A DNA stretch of 64,000 nucleotides, taken from positions 310,001-374,000 of the forward strand of contig WBSF01000008.1 of assembly GCA_008923315.1 (NCBI GenBank), in the 5' to 3' direction. Shown piece by piece: positions 25,833 to 35,825 of this stretch. The stretch is from Betaproteobacteria bacterium SCN1 (GTDB lineage: Bacteria > Pseudomonadota > Gammaproteobacteria > Burkholderiales > Thiobacillaceae). The translations under genes were made by a program, and so were the position numbers. Numbering within the stretch: the first letter of the stretch is position 1; every line of letters begins with the position of its first letter. Below the pieces are notes generated by a model that made no database searches, was not told the origin of the DNA, and worked only from the letters and a program-made list of their open reading frames with translations.

Positions 25833-27326
25833 GTGGTCCGACAATATCAACTCACCAGTGCGCTGCTGCTAGTGCTTGCCGCCATACCGGCACACGCGGC
25901 CATCGACGATGCACGTGCCAAAGGCATCAAGTGGCTGGTGCAAACCCAGAAGGGCGACGGCTCGTTCGCCGGCTTGCAGGGTCTGGAGGTTCAGTCCACC
26001 GCCGCAGCGGCTGAAGCCATGCAGGCGGCGGGGCTGACGCGCTCGCCGCAATATGCCCGCGCGCTGGCCTGGTTGACCAATGCGCCAGGCGGCAGTCTGG
26101 ATGCGCGCGCCTGGCAGGCGGCCGCGCTGGCGGCGGCGGGACGCGATGCTGCAAATATCGCAGGAACCATCCGCGACGAACGCAACACCAGCATCGCCAA
26201 GGCCGGCAGCGTCACCAGCGGCATCACAACCTGGGGGGCGTATCCGGGCTACGGTGCTGGCGTGCTCGACACCGCGCTCGGCTATGGCGCCTTGCGCAGC
26301 GCCGGCGTGAGCTATCCCAACGACACGACCGAACTGACGACCACAGCGCTCTGCGCCATCCTGCCCGCGCAGCTCACGGCAGCACCATGGAATGGCGCCT
26401 GGCCCCATGCGCTTCCGCAGAACGGTCAGCCGTCGCATGCCACGAACGGCTCGCTGGCCGCTACGGCAATCATGCTCTACGAACTCAAGAAACAACGCCA
26501 GGCCAGCCGTTTCCTGTCCGGCAGCGCCTGCGGCAAGTCTTCTCCCGCCGGGATCGACAGCGCCATGACCGCCGCCAAGGCCTGGCTCATCGCCCAGGCC
26601 AACGGCGACGGCGGCTTCGCCGAGCGCAATCCGCAGACCGGCAATCTGGAAGTATCCGCCCCCGTGACCACGGCCCTCGCGATCCGCGCCCTGGCCCTGT
26701 TTGCCGCCGAGGGCGATTCGGCAGCGGTGACGGCGCTCGCCAACGCACGCAACTGGCTGGATGCTCAACAGAATACCGACGGCAGCTGGCGCGGCGATCC
26801 CTTCGTCACAGCACGCGTCGTGGCCGCGCTGCCCGCCGCCGCAGGCGCGCAGCTTACCGATAGCGACCAGGATGGCCTCACCGACGTGGTCGAGCAGCAG
26901 CTCGGCACGCAAGTCAATGTCGCCGACGCACAAAGCCTGCTCGACCCGAACGCCAAAGCCGTGCCTGGCCTGACCGCCACCTCGTTCAGCGTGTCGGCGA
27001 ATCTCAATGAAACCTTCAACTACACCGTTCCTGCCTCAGGCGGGAACGGGCCGTTCACCTTCGCGCGCGTCAATGGATCCTTGCCGCCCGGGCTCACCAT
27101 GGCGTCGAACGGCCAGATAACGGGCATGCCTTCCACGCCAGGCAGCTATGCCTTCGATTACGAAGTCACCGACACCACCAACACCAAGACACTGGTCATC
27201 GGTCGCATTGATGTGACCGAGGCGCCTTCCGACGGCGACGTACCGCTACCCGCCTGGGCTCTTGCCATGCTGGGAGCGGGGCTGCTGGGCGCGCTACGCC
27301 GACATGCCATGCGAACCGCCGCGTGA
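25833..27326 (+). CDS. Secreted cyclase-like repeat protein with a C-terminal sorting tail
   Basis: 497 residues from a GTG with an AAGGGAGAAGG ribosome site. Signal peptide ending near AHAAI, then alpha/alpha-barrel repeats of the prenyltransferase/squalene-cyclase type (GIKWLVQTQKGDGSFAG, AKAWLIAQANGDGGFAER, ARNWLDAQQNTDGSWRG). Around residue 345 comes a DSDQDGLTD calcium-loop-like motif, then a putative Ig domain (GPFTFARVNGSLPPGLTMAS). The end, VPLPAWALAMLGAGLLGALRR, is a short motif, hydrophobic stretch and basic tail, the plan of exosortase signals. It is the presumed substrate of the exosortase. Confidence 0.85.
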   Translation: MVRQYQLTSALLLVLAAIPAHAAIDDARAKGIKWLVQTQKGDGSFAGLQGLEVQSTAAAAEAMQAAGLTRSPQYARALAWLTNAPGGSLDARAWQAAALAAAGRDAANIAGTIRDERNTSIAKAGSVTSGITTWGAYPGYGAGVLDTALGYGALRSAGVSYPNDTTELTTTALCAILPAQLTAAPWNGAWPHALPQNGQPSHATNGSLAATAIMLYELKKQRQASRFLSGSACGKSSPAGIDSAMTAAKAWLIAQANGDGGFAERNPQTGNLEVSAPVTTALAIRALALFAAEGDSAAVTALANARNWLDAQQNTDGSWRGDPFVTARVVAALPAAAGAQLTDSDQDGLTDVVEQQLGTQVNVADAQSLLDPNAKAVPGLTATSFSVSANLNETFNYTVPASGGNGPFTFARVNGSLPPGLTMASNGQITGMPSTPGSYAFDYEVTDTTNTKTLVIGRIDVTEAPSDGDVPLPAWALAMLGAGLLGALRRHAMRTAA

Positions 27327-27366
27327 GCCACAAGTAAACAGAACGAGATAAATCAAGGGAGTCCCC

Positions 27367-30300
27367 ATGTCCAGCCAGATCCTGAACCGCCTCCTGCTGG
27401 CGGCAGTCCTGAGCCTTGCGTCAAGTGCCGCATCCGCCGTCACACCGCATCGAGACGTCGCTCCTGTTTCCGCAGAAGCCATTGCCGCCGTACGCGACGC
27501 GCAGCGCGGGCGTCCCGACCCCATGGCAGCGGTGTTGGACCGCCATCTTCGCGAAGGCCTCGAACTGGCCGACCGCAGCGAGCGCGCCGCAGCGAAGTTC
27601 AAGCTAAAAGCAACCAAGGCCCCGGAGATCCAGAACGCCCTCGCCGGCCGCAAGGCGGAAGCTGCCGCCAAGCGGCAGGAACTGCGGACGCTGCGCGACG
27701 ACGTCATGCGCCGGATCGACGAAAAAGCCGATGCCTCGCCCGAAACGGCCGCATTCAAGGCGAAGCTGGATACGCGCTTCAAGGCCGTCGAACAGGATCT
27801 CGATGATCTGGCCCAAGCCGACAAGACCAACCTCGATGCCCGAGCCAAGCGGGCATCGAGCCGAATCAAAAGCTGGCTGGCCGCGCGCCCGGCCGAGCCG
27901 CTGCCGCAGCCCAACTGGCGCCAGGCCGAACCGGTCAAGCCGATGAAGCTACCGGCCGCCAAGGTCGTGCCGCGCTTCGTTTCGGATGCTTACTGGCTCA
28001 TGCAGGAGAAGGTGGCCAGCCGCGACGGCTTCATCCAGGTGGCACTCCGCAATACGCCTGCAGAAGCGACCGCTTGCGGTTATACCGCTGCGGATCTCGC
28101 CAACACGCCGGAAGCGCCCGTCACGAATCCCGACATCGTCGCACTGGCCAAAGAGCTCGACTACAACCCGGTGCGCATGTTCGAGTGGGTTAACCAAAAT
28201 ATCAAGTTCGAGCCCTACTACGGTTCGATGAAAGGTGCGGTCGGAACGCTCTGGAGCAAGTCGGGCGGCGCCACCGACCAGGCCAGTCTGCTTGCCGCCT
28301 TGCTGCGCGCCTCCAATATTCCCGTCCGTTACGTGCGCGGCAACATCGCCGTGCTGGACAATACTGCGCTGGGCGCGGACGGGCGTGGCGCCCGCTGGAT
28401 CGGCGCCAAGACTGCACAGGCTGCCGCCGGGGTCCTGGCCAACAACGGCAATCCGGCGGCGACGTATTACGGCGATGGCAAGGGCATCTCCTTCGCCCAT
28501 GTCTGGGTCGAGGCCTGCCTGCCGTATGCCGCGTATCGTGGCACCGGTCTCGACGACTCCGGCCACCGCTGGGTGCCGCTCGATCCTTCCTACAAGGACC
28601 GTCGCTACCAGGCCGGCATCAGTGTCGACGGTAGCTTCGACTTCAACTACGGAAACTGGCTGGCCAGCCGGCTGGATGCCAACGGCAACTATCGTCTGCC
28701 GCAGGAGGCCTTCGAAGGCGAAGTCGAGGCGCATGCCAAGACCAAAGCCCCGAATTACGCCAACAACACGCTCGAAGACGTGCCCTACAAGGCCGAGATC
28801 AAGCGCCAGCATTTCGACATCCTGCCCATCGTACCGCCGTATGAAGTGCTGCAGTACACAAGCTGGAGCGGCGTCGCCAATGAATCCGCCGAGACTGCCG
28901 CACTGCCGGACCGGCACAAATACCGCCTGCTCGTTGCCGCCAAGAATTCCGGCGGCAGCCTGCAAGCGCAAAAAACCCTGAACCTCGCGGAACTGGCGAG
29001 CAAGCGCCTGACCCTCTCGTACAAGGGCGCAACGCCTGCCGACCAGACCGCATTCGATACCTGGTTCAATGCCGTCGATCCCGGTGCCGCGCCCACGTGC
29101 TCGGCTTCTGCCAGCATGGTTCCAGGGTTCAAGCTCGAAGGGGTCGAACAGACCTCCGAGGCAGGCAGCGGCAGCGTCGCGCTCTGTTCGGCCAACAACC
29201 AGTTGACGATGACGGTGACGCTGGCTGAACTGGGATCTGCGGCCACCCGGTCGAGCGTGGGCTATTCGAACATCCGCGCAGCGAATCTCCATGCCCTGCA
29301 TGCCTACGCCTGGCACACCTCCGATACCTACCTTGCCAAGCGTTCGGCGCAACTGCTCGCCAGCGTGCAGGCCAACAATGGCAACGTCAACGCCGACCGC
29401 GACGGCATCGAGGGCGAGTTCCTCAACATCGCCGCCAGCAAATACATGCGTTATGTAGCGGATGCCACAAAGCGAACGGGCGAACTGTATGGGGAGTCCG
29501 GCACGACCGGCGTCAGCCTCGGTCTCACTTCCGCCCAGGTCAAGGTCGAGTACCTGTTCGATCTGCCCTACGGGCTTTACCGCAAGGGTTTCCTTGTCGA
29601 CTGGCCGGGCAACATCATTACCAGTACACGACTGGATACGCCGAGCACCACGGACAAGCGCGCTTTCAAGCTTGCAAGTTTCGCGGGTTCGGCTTACGAA
29701 GCCTACATCTGGAACGAGCTGGCCAATCTCGATGCGGTATCCACCACGCGCGGCCTGCAATTTGCCGACGAGCAGAACATCGAAATTCTGCAGATCAACA
29801 ACGGCACCGACTGGGCCAACAACAAGTGCAAGCTGACCAACAGCTGTTCCAACGGCGCGCTTAACACCAATCCGGCTGGCACCAATTACAGCGCAGCACA
29901 CGTCGGCCAGATCGAATCGCTATACGTCAACGCCGGCTTCAAGCTCACCATCCCGCGCCGCCTGATCCAGTATCCGGATGCGAGCGGCTGGCTGGGCGCG
30001 GCGTTCTACGCCGAGAACTTCTCGACCAACCCTGGGCAGGCCAGCTTCCCCATCAACGGCTATAGCGGCGGCGTCACCGTCGAGCCCTCTTCGGAATCGA
30101 ATGGCGGCTCAGGCGGAGGAAACGAGCCTGAATCCGGAAGCGGCTCTGCTTCCGGCGGTTACGGCGTCACCGACCCGCTCGGCAGCCTGTACAACCCGAG
30201 CCTCGGCACCGGCATCCTTGGCGACCCCTATGCCCCCACCTTCGCCCAGCAATCCGGCATCAACGGCAACCAGACCGCCAATGGCTACGGCACCGGCACC

Positions 30301-33300
30301 AGCGTCTCCGGCGACCCCGTCAACATGGTCACCGGCAACCTCATCCACAGCGAACGCGACATCGCCATCAAGGGCCGGGGCGGATTACCCCTCGTCTTCG
30401 AGCGCTGGTACAACAGCAAGGATGCGAAAGACGGCCCGCTCGGCTACGGCTGGACCCACAGCTTCAACCACGTCCTGCGCTTCTACGGCGTCGAATCGGG
30501 CGTGGCTAAAGTGTCGTGGACCGACGGCACCGGCGGCGAGCGTTTCTTCTCCACCGCCAACCACACGAGCGGAAACGTCAGCGTCGGCGCCGCGTTCGCC
30601 GGCACCGCCGGCGTCTACGCCACCCTCGAACGCCTGGCCGGCGGCACCTACCGCCTGACCGAGCGCTCGGGCATGGCTTACGTGTTCGAAAGCGTCAACG
30701 CCGGCACCACTGACACCGGCCTCAAGGCCCGCCTGCTGTCCATTACCGACCGCAACGGCAACGCGCTGACCCTGTCCTACGCGCCCATTGCCGGCTGCAC
30801 CGGCACGTACGTCTGCAAGGTCACGGACGGACTCAATCGCGCGCTGACCTTCGGCTACACCGCCGATCGCATCACGCAGATTCAGGATTTCTCGGGCCGT
30901 ACCTGGCAATACGCCTACAGCAACGGCGATCTGGTGACCTTCAAGAACCCGCTGGCCGTCGCTGGCAGCCAGCCCGCCGTCGCCTACCAGTACTATGCCG
31001 CCGCCGACGGCGCGAAGCTCGCCCACGCCCTGAAGCAATACACCCTGCCGCGCGGCAACGGCATGCGCTTTGAGTATTACCAAAACGGCCGCGTCTTCCG
31101 CCACACGCCCTTCGGCACCGACGGAACCCTGAAAGAAGGCCACGCCACCACCTTCGCCTGGACGGAGTTCCGCCGCGAAGCCCGGCAGATCGACGCGCTG
31201 GGCAATGAACGCCGCTTCCTGTTCGACGCCAATGGCAATCCCCTGTCGATCACCGACGAGGCCGGCGCCACCACCGAATACACCTACGATCAGACGGCCG
31301 GCCGCACCCACCTTCGCCTGACGAAGACCGACCCGATGGGCATGGTCACAGGCTATGCCTACGACAGCCAGGGCAACCTCAGCGACGTCACCCTGCCCAG
31401 CACGCGTACGCTCCAGTACCGCGACCACACCGCCTACGGCCAGCCCCGCCGCGTGAAGGACGCCGACGGCAACTGGACGCTCAACCGCTACGACAGCGCG
31501 GGCCGGCTCACCGACGTTATCCGCCTCAAAAACGGTATCGTGCCGGCGGTCGACACCAAGCCCGCCAACGGCGACATCGTCGCCTGGACGCAGCTTGCCT
31601 CGGACAGCGTCGGCAACCCCATCAAAACGCGCTCCCTGCGCGACTGGACCGGCGCGGTGCTCGGCGACGCCAACAGCGGCATCGGCCCCAGCCTCGAAAC
31701 CGCTTACGACGCCAACAAACTCAACGTGGTGAGCGTGACGCGCCGGGGCGACATCAACGGCAGCCCGGCCAGCCTGGAGACCGAGACCTACAGCGACTTC
31801 GCCTACGACAACCTCGGCCGCGCCACGCGCGGGCCGGATGCCAACTGGTACGCCGCCGACACCCAGTACGATGCCCTCGACCGCCCGGTCAAGACGCCCG
31901 ACGGACGCGGCCACCAGTGGGATACCGTCTTTGACGCCAACGGCAACCCGCTCATGGTGGGCCTCACCGTCAACGGCGCGTATCTCGACGGCCACTACGC
32001 CGCCTGGGACGATCTGGACCGGCTCGACCGCAAGGTGGACTACGCCGGCAACGCCACGCTGACCCGGTACGATGCGCTCGGCCGGATCAGCCAGGTCACC
32101 TCGCCGGACGGCTACAGCGTCGGCTTCGACCGCGACCCGCTGGGCCGCGTGACCGGCGCCTACAACGAGGAAGGCCAGCGCGTGTCCCTGAGCCTGGACG
32201 CCGCCGGACGCCCCCGCAGCAGCACCGACCCCAACAGCCTCACGACCCAATACGACTACTTCCACGCCAGCGAAGACGGCCGGCTCAAGACCACCACCCT
32301 GCCCAAGGTGACGGGGCAAAGCCAGAGCCGCAAGACCGAAGTCGCGAGCTACGACGGCGCCGGCCGGCCGACGCGCATCAACCTCGTCGCCGCCGACGGC
32401 AGCATCCGCGACAGCTACCGCTTCTACGACGAACTCGGACGGCTGACCCGCGAAGTCGGCCCGCAGGTATCCGCCAGCGACACCAGCCGGCCCGTCAGCT
32501 GTGTCGTCTACACGCCGCTCGGCGACGTGAAGGAGATCTGGGCCGGCAGCACGACCGACACCACCAGCAAGACTTGCACGCTCGATGGCGTGGCGGTGAA
32601 GCAGCAGGTCGCCCGCACCTACGACGACTTCGGCCGCAAGCTGACCGAAACCGACGCCCTCGGCAAGGTCTGGACGTGGACCTGGAACGTCCACAACGAG
32701 CTCGTTGCCAGTCAGACGCCGGTGCAGGCGGCAGCCGGTCAGTCCACGACCTACGCCTACGGTCAAAAAGGCCAGCCCGGCGAAACCCAGGGGCTGCTCA
32801 AACAACGCGCGGTACCGGGGACCAGCGGCCAGACCGCCGTCTACACCCGGAACGAACTGGGCCTCGTCACGCGGGCGGAGACCAAAAACCCCTCGAACCA
32901 GACCGTCGTCGCCTACGACTACGGCTACGACCTCGCCAAGCGGCTGGCGAACGTCACGGATTCCCGAGGCAACAAGCAACTCGTCTACACCTGGACGCCC
33001 GGCGGGCGGCTGGCCGGGGTCGCCGACAGCGATGGCCACGTCGCCAGCTTCGCCTACGACGCCGTTGGCCGGCTGGCGAGCATCGCCGCGCCCAACGGCG
33101 AACAGGTCAGCTTTGTCTGGGACGCCGGCGGACGGCTCGTCGAACAGCGGCTGAATTCGGGCCAGCGCACGACGCAGAGCTGGTTCGAGGACGGCAATCT
33201 CAAGCAGAAACAAAACCTGTTCAGCACGACTGTCCTCAGCAGTCATCTCTATACGCTGGACAACCAGGGCCGGCGCGCGACGCAGACCGAGAACGTCGGC

Positions 33301-34848
33301 GGGACGACAAAGAACTGGGCGTACCTGTATGACAACCTCGACCGACTGACCAGCGCCAGCGACGGCACGGCCGAGACCTACGGGTACGACATCTTCGGCA
33401 ACCGGCGGAGCAAGACCAAGGCCGGGACGACCACAGCCTACCTGTACGACGCGGCGCACCAGTTGAGCGAGATCCGCAGCGGCAGCGACGTCGGGACGCT
33501 GATCGGGGCGGCGGTGCATGATGCCGATGGGCATATGGTGAAGCTGTGCGAGGTCGCAACGGGCGGCAGCGTCACGAAAACATCAAGCGACTGCACGGCC
33601 TCGGGCACGGGGGCAACCACGCTCGCGCTGGTGTGGAACGCGCTCGACCACCTCAGCACCGCCACACGAACCGGTGCAGGCGCGATTGCAGAGAGCTACG
33701 TCTACGACGACGGTGGACGACGCATCGCCAAGACCAGCGCAGGCACGACGATGAGCTACCTCTACGACGGGGATGCGATTCACGCCGAATGGAACGGTGC
33801 AGTAAGCGGCAACCCGGCTGCCGCCTATATCCACGGTGCCGGCATCGACGAGCCGCTCCTGCGGCTGACCGGCAGCACGAACAGCCCGAGTGCCACCGAA
33901 GCGGCGTACATCCAGGACGGGCTCGGCAGCGTGGTCGGGCTGGCCAGCACGGCGGGTGCGCTGACGGCAAACCAGCGCTTCGATGCGTGGGGCGTCAGAA
34001 CCGCTGGTAGCGGCACGGTGCCCGCTTACGGCTACACCGGCAGGGAACCGGATGCGACCGGCATGGTGTTCTACCGTGCCCGCTACTACCACCCCGGCAT
34101 CGCGCGCTTCGCCAGCCGCGATCCGATGGGCATGGCGGACAGCGTGAGTTCGTATGCCTACGTAGCGAACAACCCCATCAACCTCGCCGACCCGTTCGGG
34201 ATGGAAGCGGCGCTCGCCGGCACGACGATGAACCCGGCTTACTGGGGGATGCTGGCGGATGCCAGTTTCTACACCGGTACGCAAACCGATGTACGCGGTG
34301 GAGGCAACGGCGGGACGTTCACGCCGGGGCAGCAGAAGATGCCGAGTCAGAGTGGATCGGGCGTGGGCGATTTACTGCTGGGATTCATTCCGGGCTACGA
34401 TCTGTATCAGGCCACACAGAACAACAACGCCGGTGTGGTCGATTACGCAGTCGGCATCCTCGGCGTTGCGCCCGGACTCGGCAAGGGGGCAGGGCTGGGG
34501 GTCAAGGCGGTCGATGCCGGCGTAGGGGCTATCAAAACCGCAGGCCAGCTTGGCCGCGAGGGCGAGGCAGCAGTACGCAGCCTCTACGACCTTGGCAAAA
34601 AGCAGGAATTCGTCATCAATGGCAAAACGCGAATTCCGGATGGAACGAACCTTGATCTTAAAACACTTTCCGAAGTCAAGAACACGCAATATCAGGGCTT
34701 CACGCAACAGTTGCGCGATTACTCGGGTATTGCTCAGCAGCAAGGGCTGCGCTTCGATCTGTATGTGCGGCCGGATGCAAAGCTGAGTGGGCCTTTGCAA
34801 AACGCTATCGACAAGGGTGAAATCAACAAGCTCTACATACCGAAATGA
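27367..34848 (+). CDS. Giant secreted Rhs-repeat polymorphic toxin with transglutaminase-like domain
   Basis: 2493 residues with a Sec signal peptide (SLASSAASAV). In order: charged helical region (30-190); transglutaminase-like domain (about 260-430) with FEWVNQNIKFEPYYG, HVWVEACLPY and WVPLDPSYKD but no cysteine where the nucleophile normally stands (GGATDQASLLAALL); beta-rich middle; Rhs repeats (from about 980, GRGGLPLVFERWYNSKD) full of YD.xGRL units; Rhs core end with RARYYHPGIARFASRDPMG and NNPINLADPFG near residue 2265; and a variable toxin tail. The tail contains GREGEAAVRSLYDLG, then RIPDGTN and SEVKNTQ, the D/ExK pattern of a restriction-endonuclease-fold toxin (Tox-REase-7-like). 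Immunity gene overlaps the stop by four bases. Confidence 0.92.
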   Translation: MSSQILNRLLLAAVLSLASSAASAVTPHRDVAPVSAEAIAAVRDAQRGRPDPMAAVLDRHLREGLELADRSERAAAKFKLKATKAPEIQNALAGRKAEAAAKRQELRTLRDDVMRRIDEKADASPETAAFKAKLDTRFKAVEQDLDDLAQADKTNLDARAKRASSRIKSWLAARPAEPLPQPNWRQAEPVKPMKLPAAKVVPRFVSDAYWLMQEKVASRDGFIQVALRNTPAEATACGYTAADLANTPEAPVTNPDIVALAKELDYNPVRMFEWVNQNIKFEPYYGSMKGAVGTLWSKSGGATDQASLLAALLRASNIPVRYVRGNIAVLDNTALGADGRGARWIGAKTAQAAAGVLANNGNPAATYYGDGKGISFAHVWVEACLPYAAYRGTGLDDSGHRWVPLDPSYKDRRYQAGISVDGSFDFNYGNWLASRLDANGNYRLPQEAFEGEVEAHAKTKAPNYANNTLEDVPYKAEIKRQHFDILPIVPPYEVLQYTSWSGVANESAETAALPDRHKYRLLVAAKNSGGSLQAQKTLNLAELASKRLTLSYKGATPADQTAFDTWFNAVDPGAAPTCSASASMVPGFKLEGVEQTSEAGSGSVALCSANNQLTMTVTLAELGSAATRSSVGYSNIRAANLHALHAYAWHTSDTYLAKRSAQLLASVQANNGNVNADRDGIEGEFLNIAASKYMRYVADATKRTGELYGESGTTGVSLGLTSAQVKVEYLFDLPYGLYRKGFLVDWPGNIITSTRLDTPSTTDKRAFKLASFAGSAYEAYIWNELANLDAVSTTRGLQFADEQNIEILQINNGTDWANNKCKLTNSCSNGALNTNPAGTNYSAAHVGQIESLYVNAGFKLTIPRRLIQYPDASGWLGAAFYAENFSTNPGQASFPINGYSGGVTVEPSSESNGGSGGGNEPESGSGSASGGYGVTDPLGSLYNPSLGTGILGDPYAPTFAQQSGINGNQTANGYGTGTSVSGDPVNMVTGNLIHSERDIAIKGRGGLPLVFERWYNSKDAKDGPLGYGWTHSFNHVLRFYGVESGVAKVSWTDGTGGERFFSTANHTSGNVSVGAAFAGTAGVYATLERLAGGTYRLTERSGMAYVFESVNAGTTDTGLKARLLSITDRNGNALTLSYAPIAGCTGTYVCKVTDGLNRALTFGYTADRITQIQDFSGRTWQYAYSNGDLVTFKNPLAVAGSQPAVAYQYYAAADGAKLAHALKQYTLPRGNGMRFEYYQNGRVFRHTPFGTDGTLKEGHATTFAWTEFRREARQIDALGNERRFLFDANGNPLSITDEAGATTEYTYDQTAGRTHLRLTKTDPMGMVTGYAYDSQGNLSDVTLPSTRTLQYRDHTAYGQPRRVKDADGNWTLNRYDSAGRLTDVIRLKNGIVPAVDTKPANGDIVAWTQLASDSVGNPIKTRSLRDWTGAVLGDANSGIGPSLETAYDANKLNVVSVTRRGDINGSPASLETETYSDFAYDNLGRATRGPDANWYAADTQYDALDRPVKTPDGRGHQWDTVFDANGNPLMVGLTVNGAYLDGHYAAWDDLDRLDRKVDYAGNATLTRYDALGRISQVTSPDGYSVGFDRDPLGRVTGAYNEEGQRVSLSLDAAGRPRSSTDPNSLTTQYDYFHASEDGRLKTTTLPKVTGQSQSRKTEVASYDGAGRPTRINLVAADGSIRDSYRFYDELGRLTREVGPQVSASDTSRPVSCVVYTPLGDVKEIWAGSTTDTTSKTCTLDGVAVKQQVARTYDDFGRKLTETDALGKVWTWTWNVHNELVASQTPVQAAAGQSTTYAYGQKGQPGETQGLLKQRAVPGTSGQTAVYTRNELGLVTRAETKNPSNQTVVAYDYGYDLAKRLANVTDSRGNKQLVYTWTPGGRLAGVADSDGHVASFAYDAVGRLASIAAPNGEQVSFVWDAGGRLVEQRLNSGQRTTQSWFEDGNLKQKQNLFSTTVLSSHLYTLDNQGRRATQTENVGGTTKNWAYLYDNLDRLTSASDGTAETYGYDIFGNRRSKTKAGTTTAYLYDAAHQLSEIRSGSDVGTLIGAAVHDADGHMVKLCEVATGGSVTKTSSDCTASGTGATTLALVWNALDHLSTATRTGAGAIAESYVYDDGGRRIAKTSAGTTMSYLYDGDAIHAEWNGAVSGNPAAAYIHGAGIDEPLLRLTGSTNSPSATEAAYIQDGLGSVVGLASTAGALTANQRFDAWGVRTAGSGTVPAYGYTGREPDATGMVFYRARYYHPGIARFASRDPMGMADSVSSYAYVANNPINLADPFGMEAALAGTTMNPAYWGMLADASFYTGTQTDVRGGGNGGTFTPGQQKMPSQSGSGVGDLLLGFIPGYDLYQATQNNNAGVVDYAVGILGVAPGLGKGAGLGVKAVDAGVGAIKTAGQLGREGEAAVRSLYDLGKKQEFVINGKTRIPDGTNLDLKTLSEVKNTQYQGFTQQLRDYSGIAQQQGLRFDLYVRPDAKLSGPLQNAIDKGEINKLYIPK

Positions 34849-35525
34849 CTGCGAAAATTAAGACATCTACCCGCCCCTCACTTTCGAAAGCCGAACTAGA
34901 GCGGCTTAGGGAAGAGAATTACGATGCCTTTCTTCGGTTGAAATTGACTGATGAAGAAAAAATCATAATTCAGGAAATGGTTGCTGAGCGTGAGAAACGG
35001 CGCCTAGAAGAAGTAGCGAAACTGCGCGAAGCATCAAAACCCTTGGTATCGGCACTGCATGCAGCAGGCTATCCGGTCAACGGTGTTTGGGATCTCGTCA
35101 ACACCACTGATCGCTACGATTCGGCTCTTCCTATCCTTGCCGAACACCTTGAGCGCGACTATCCGCCGGAAATCCAGGAAGGCATCGCGCGGGCGATGGG
35201 GGTCGGCGAGGCGATGCCGTGGCGGCCCGTATTCATCCGTTTGATTCGCAGCCGCCCGCCCATGCCACCCGGAAAGCGCGACGGCTTTCGCGATGGCTTG
35301 GCGGTGGCGATCGGCAACACCACGGGACCGCACAATGTCGAGGAGACGCTTGAACTGTTGCGTGACCGTTCGCTTGGCGAGAGTCGGATACTGATGACCA
35401 GCATTTTCAGAAAACTCAAGGACCCTGTCGTACAGCAAGTCTTGCTTGATTTACGCGAACGGGAGCCTGAGTTGAGAATCGCAATCAGCGAACTACCTTG
35501 GGTTAAGAAGCTGGACAAGGCGTAA
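34845..35525 (+). CDS. Cognate immunity protein of the Rhs toxin (putative)
   Basis: 226 residues starting within the toxin's stop (ATGA overlap). Soluble and charged, with an N-terminal helix and a repeat-like helical body (YPPEIQEGIARAMGVGEAMPW, VEETLELLRDRSLGESRILM) that suggests HEAT-like helices. Immunity to the Rhs tail is inferred from the position and overlap, which is the rule for polymorphic toxins; no family name is certain. Base composition is visibly AT-richer than the Rhs core. Confidence 0.8.
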   Translation: MTAKIKTSTRPSLSKAELERLREENYDAFLRLKLTDEEKIIIQEMVAEREKRRLEEVAKLREASKPLVSALHAAGYPVNGVWDLVNTTDRYDSALPILAEHLERDYPPEIQEGIARAMGVGEAMPWRPVFIRLIRSRPPMPPGKRDGFRDGLAVAIGNTTGPHNVEETLELLRDRSLGESRILMTSIFRKLKDPVVQQVLLDLREREPELRIAISELPWVKKLDKA

Positions 35526-35808
35526 CTACTCCATCGCATGAGGATGGTGTTGAAGGTAAGGAGTTGTGGATAGATGTTCGCGTTGCCTATCGGGAGATCA
35601 ATAAGAGCGAATACACAGTCCTTTGGCCGCAGGGACTGAATTTTGCACTGAGTGTAAGGCGTCTGTGACTGCTCCTCTTACTAGGAATCAATCGGCCGCA
35701 TTCCCTGAGATACAACAGTCAGGTGCGGTGGTTGTTGGCAAGGGGAAGCCTGGGTTTCCCGGTGGCACGCAAATACCGCCGACTACGGTAAATATCGTCA
35801 GGCCATAG
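35526..35808 (+). pseudogene. Orphan, frameshifted toxin tail
   Basis: A headless coding fragment. One frame reads HEDGVEGKELWIDVRVAYRE and ends at a TGA at 35666; a second overlapping frame from about 35630 reads GTEFCTECKASVTAPLTRN and ends FPGGTQIPPTTVNIVRP at 35808. The two join sensibly if one base shift is allowed near 35630. The E-C-K motif and the FPGGT...PPT ending resemble C-termini of nuclease toxins attached to Rhs or filamentous proteins. It has no start and no repeat region, so I call it a displaced toxin tail left by cassette exchange. Confidence 0.6.
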
Positions 35809-35825
35809 TGTGTTGGAGAATTCAG

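Noticed and set aside
27949-29901. A 650-residue antisense frame in the Rhs gene
   Set aside because: Same reason: codon bias of the Rhs gene leaves stop-free antisense frames.
30385-33534. A 1049-residue open frame antisense to the Rhs repeat region
   Set aside because: It mirrors GC-rich repeats, has no ribosome site or recognisable domain, and the plus frame is clearly coding.
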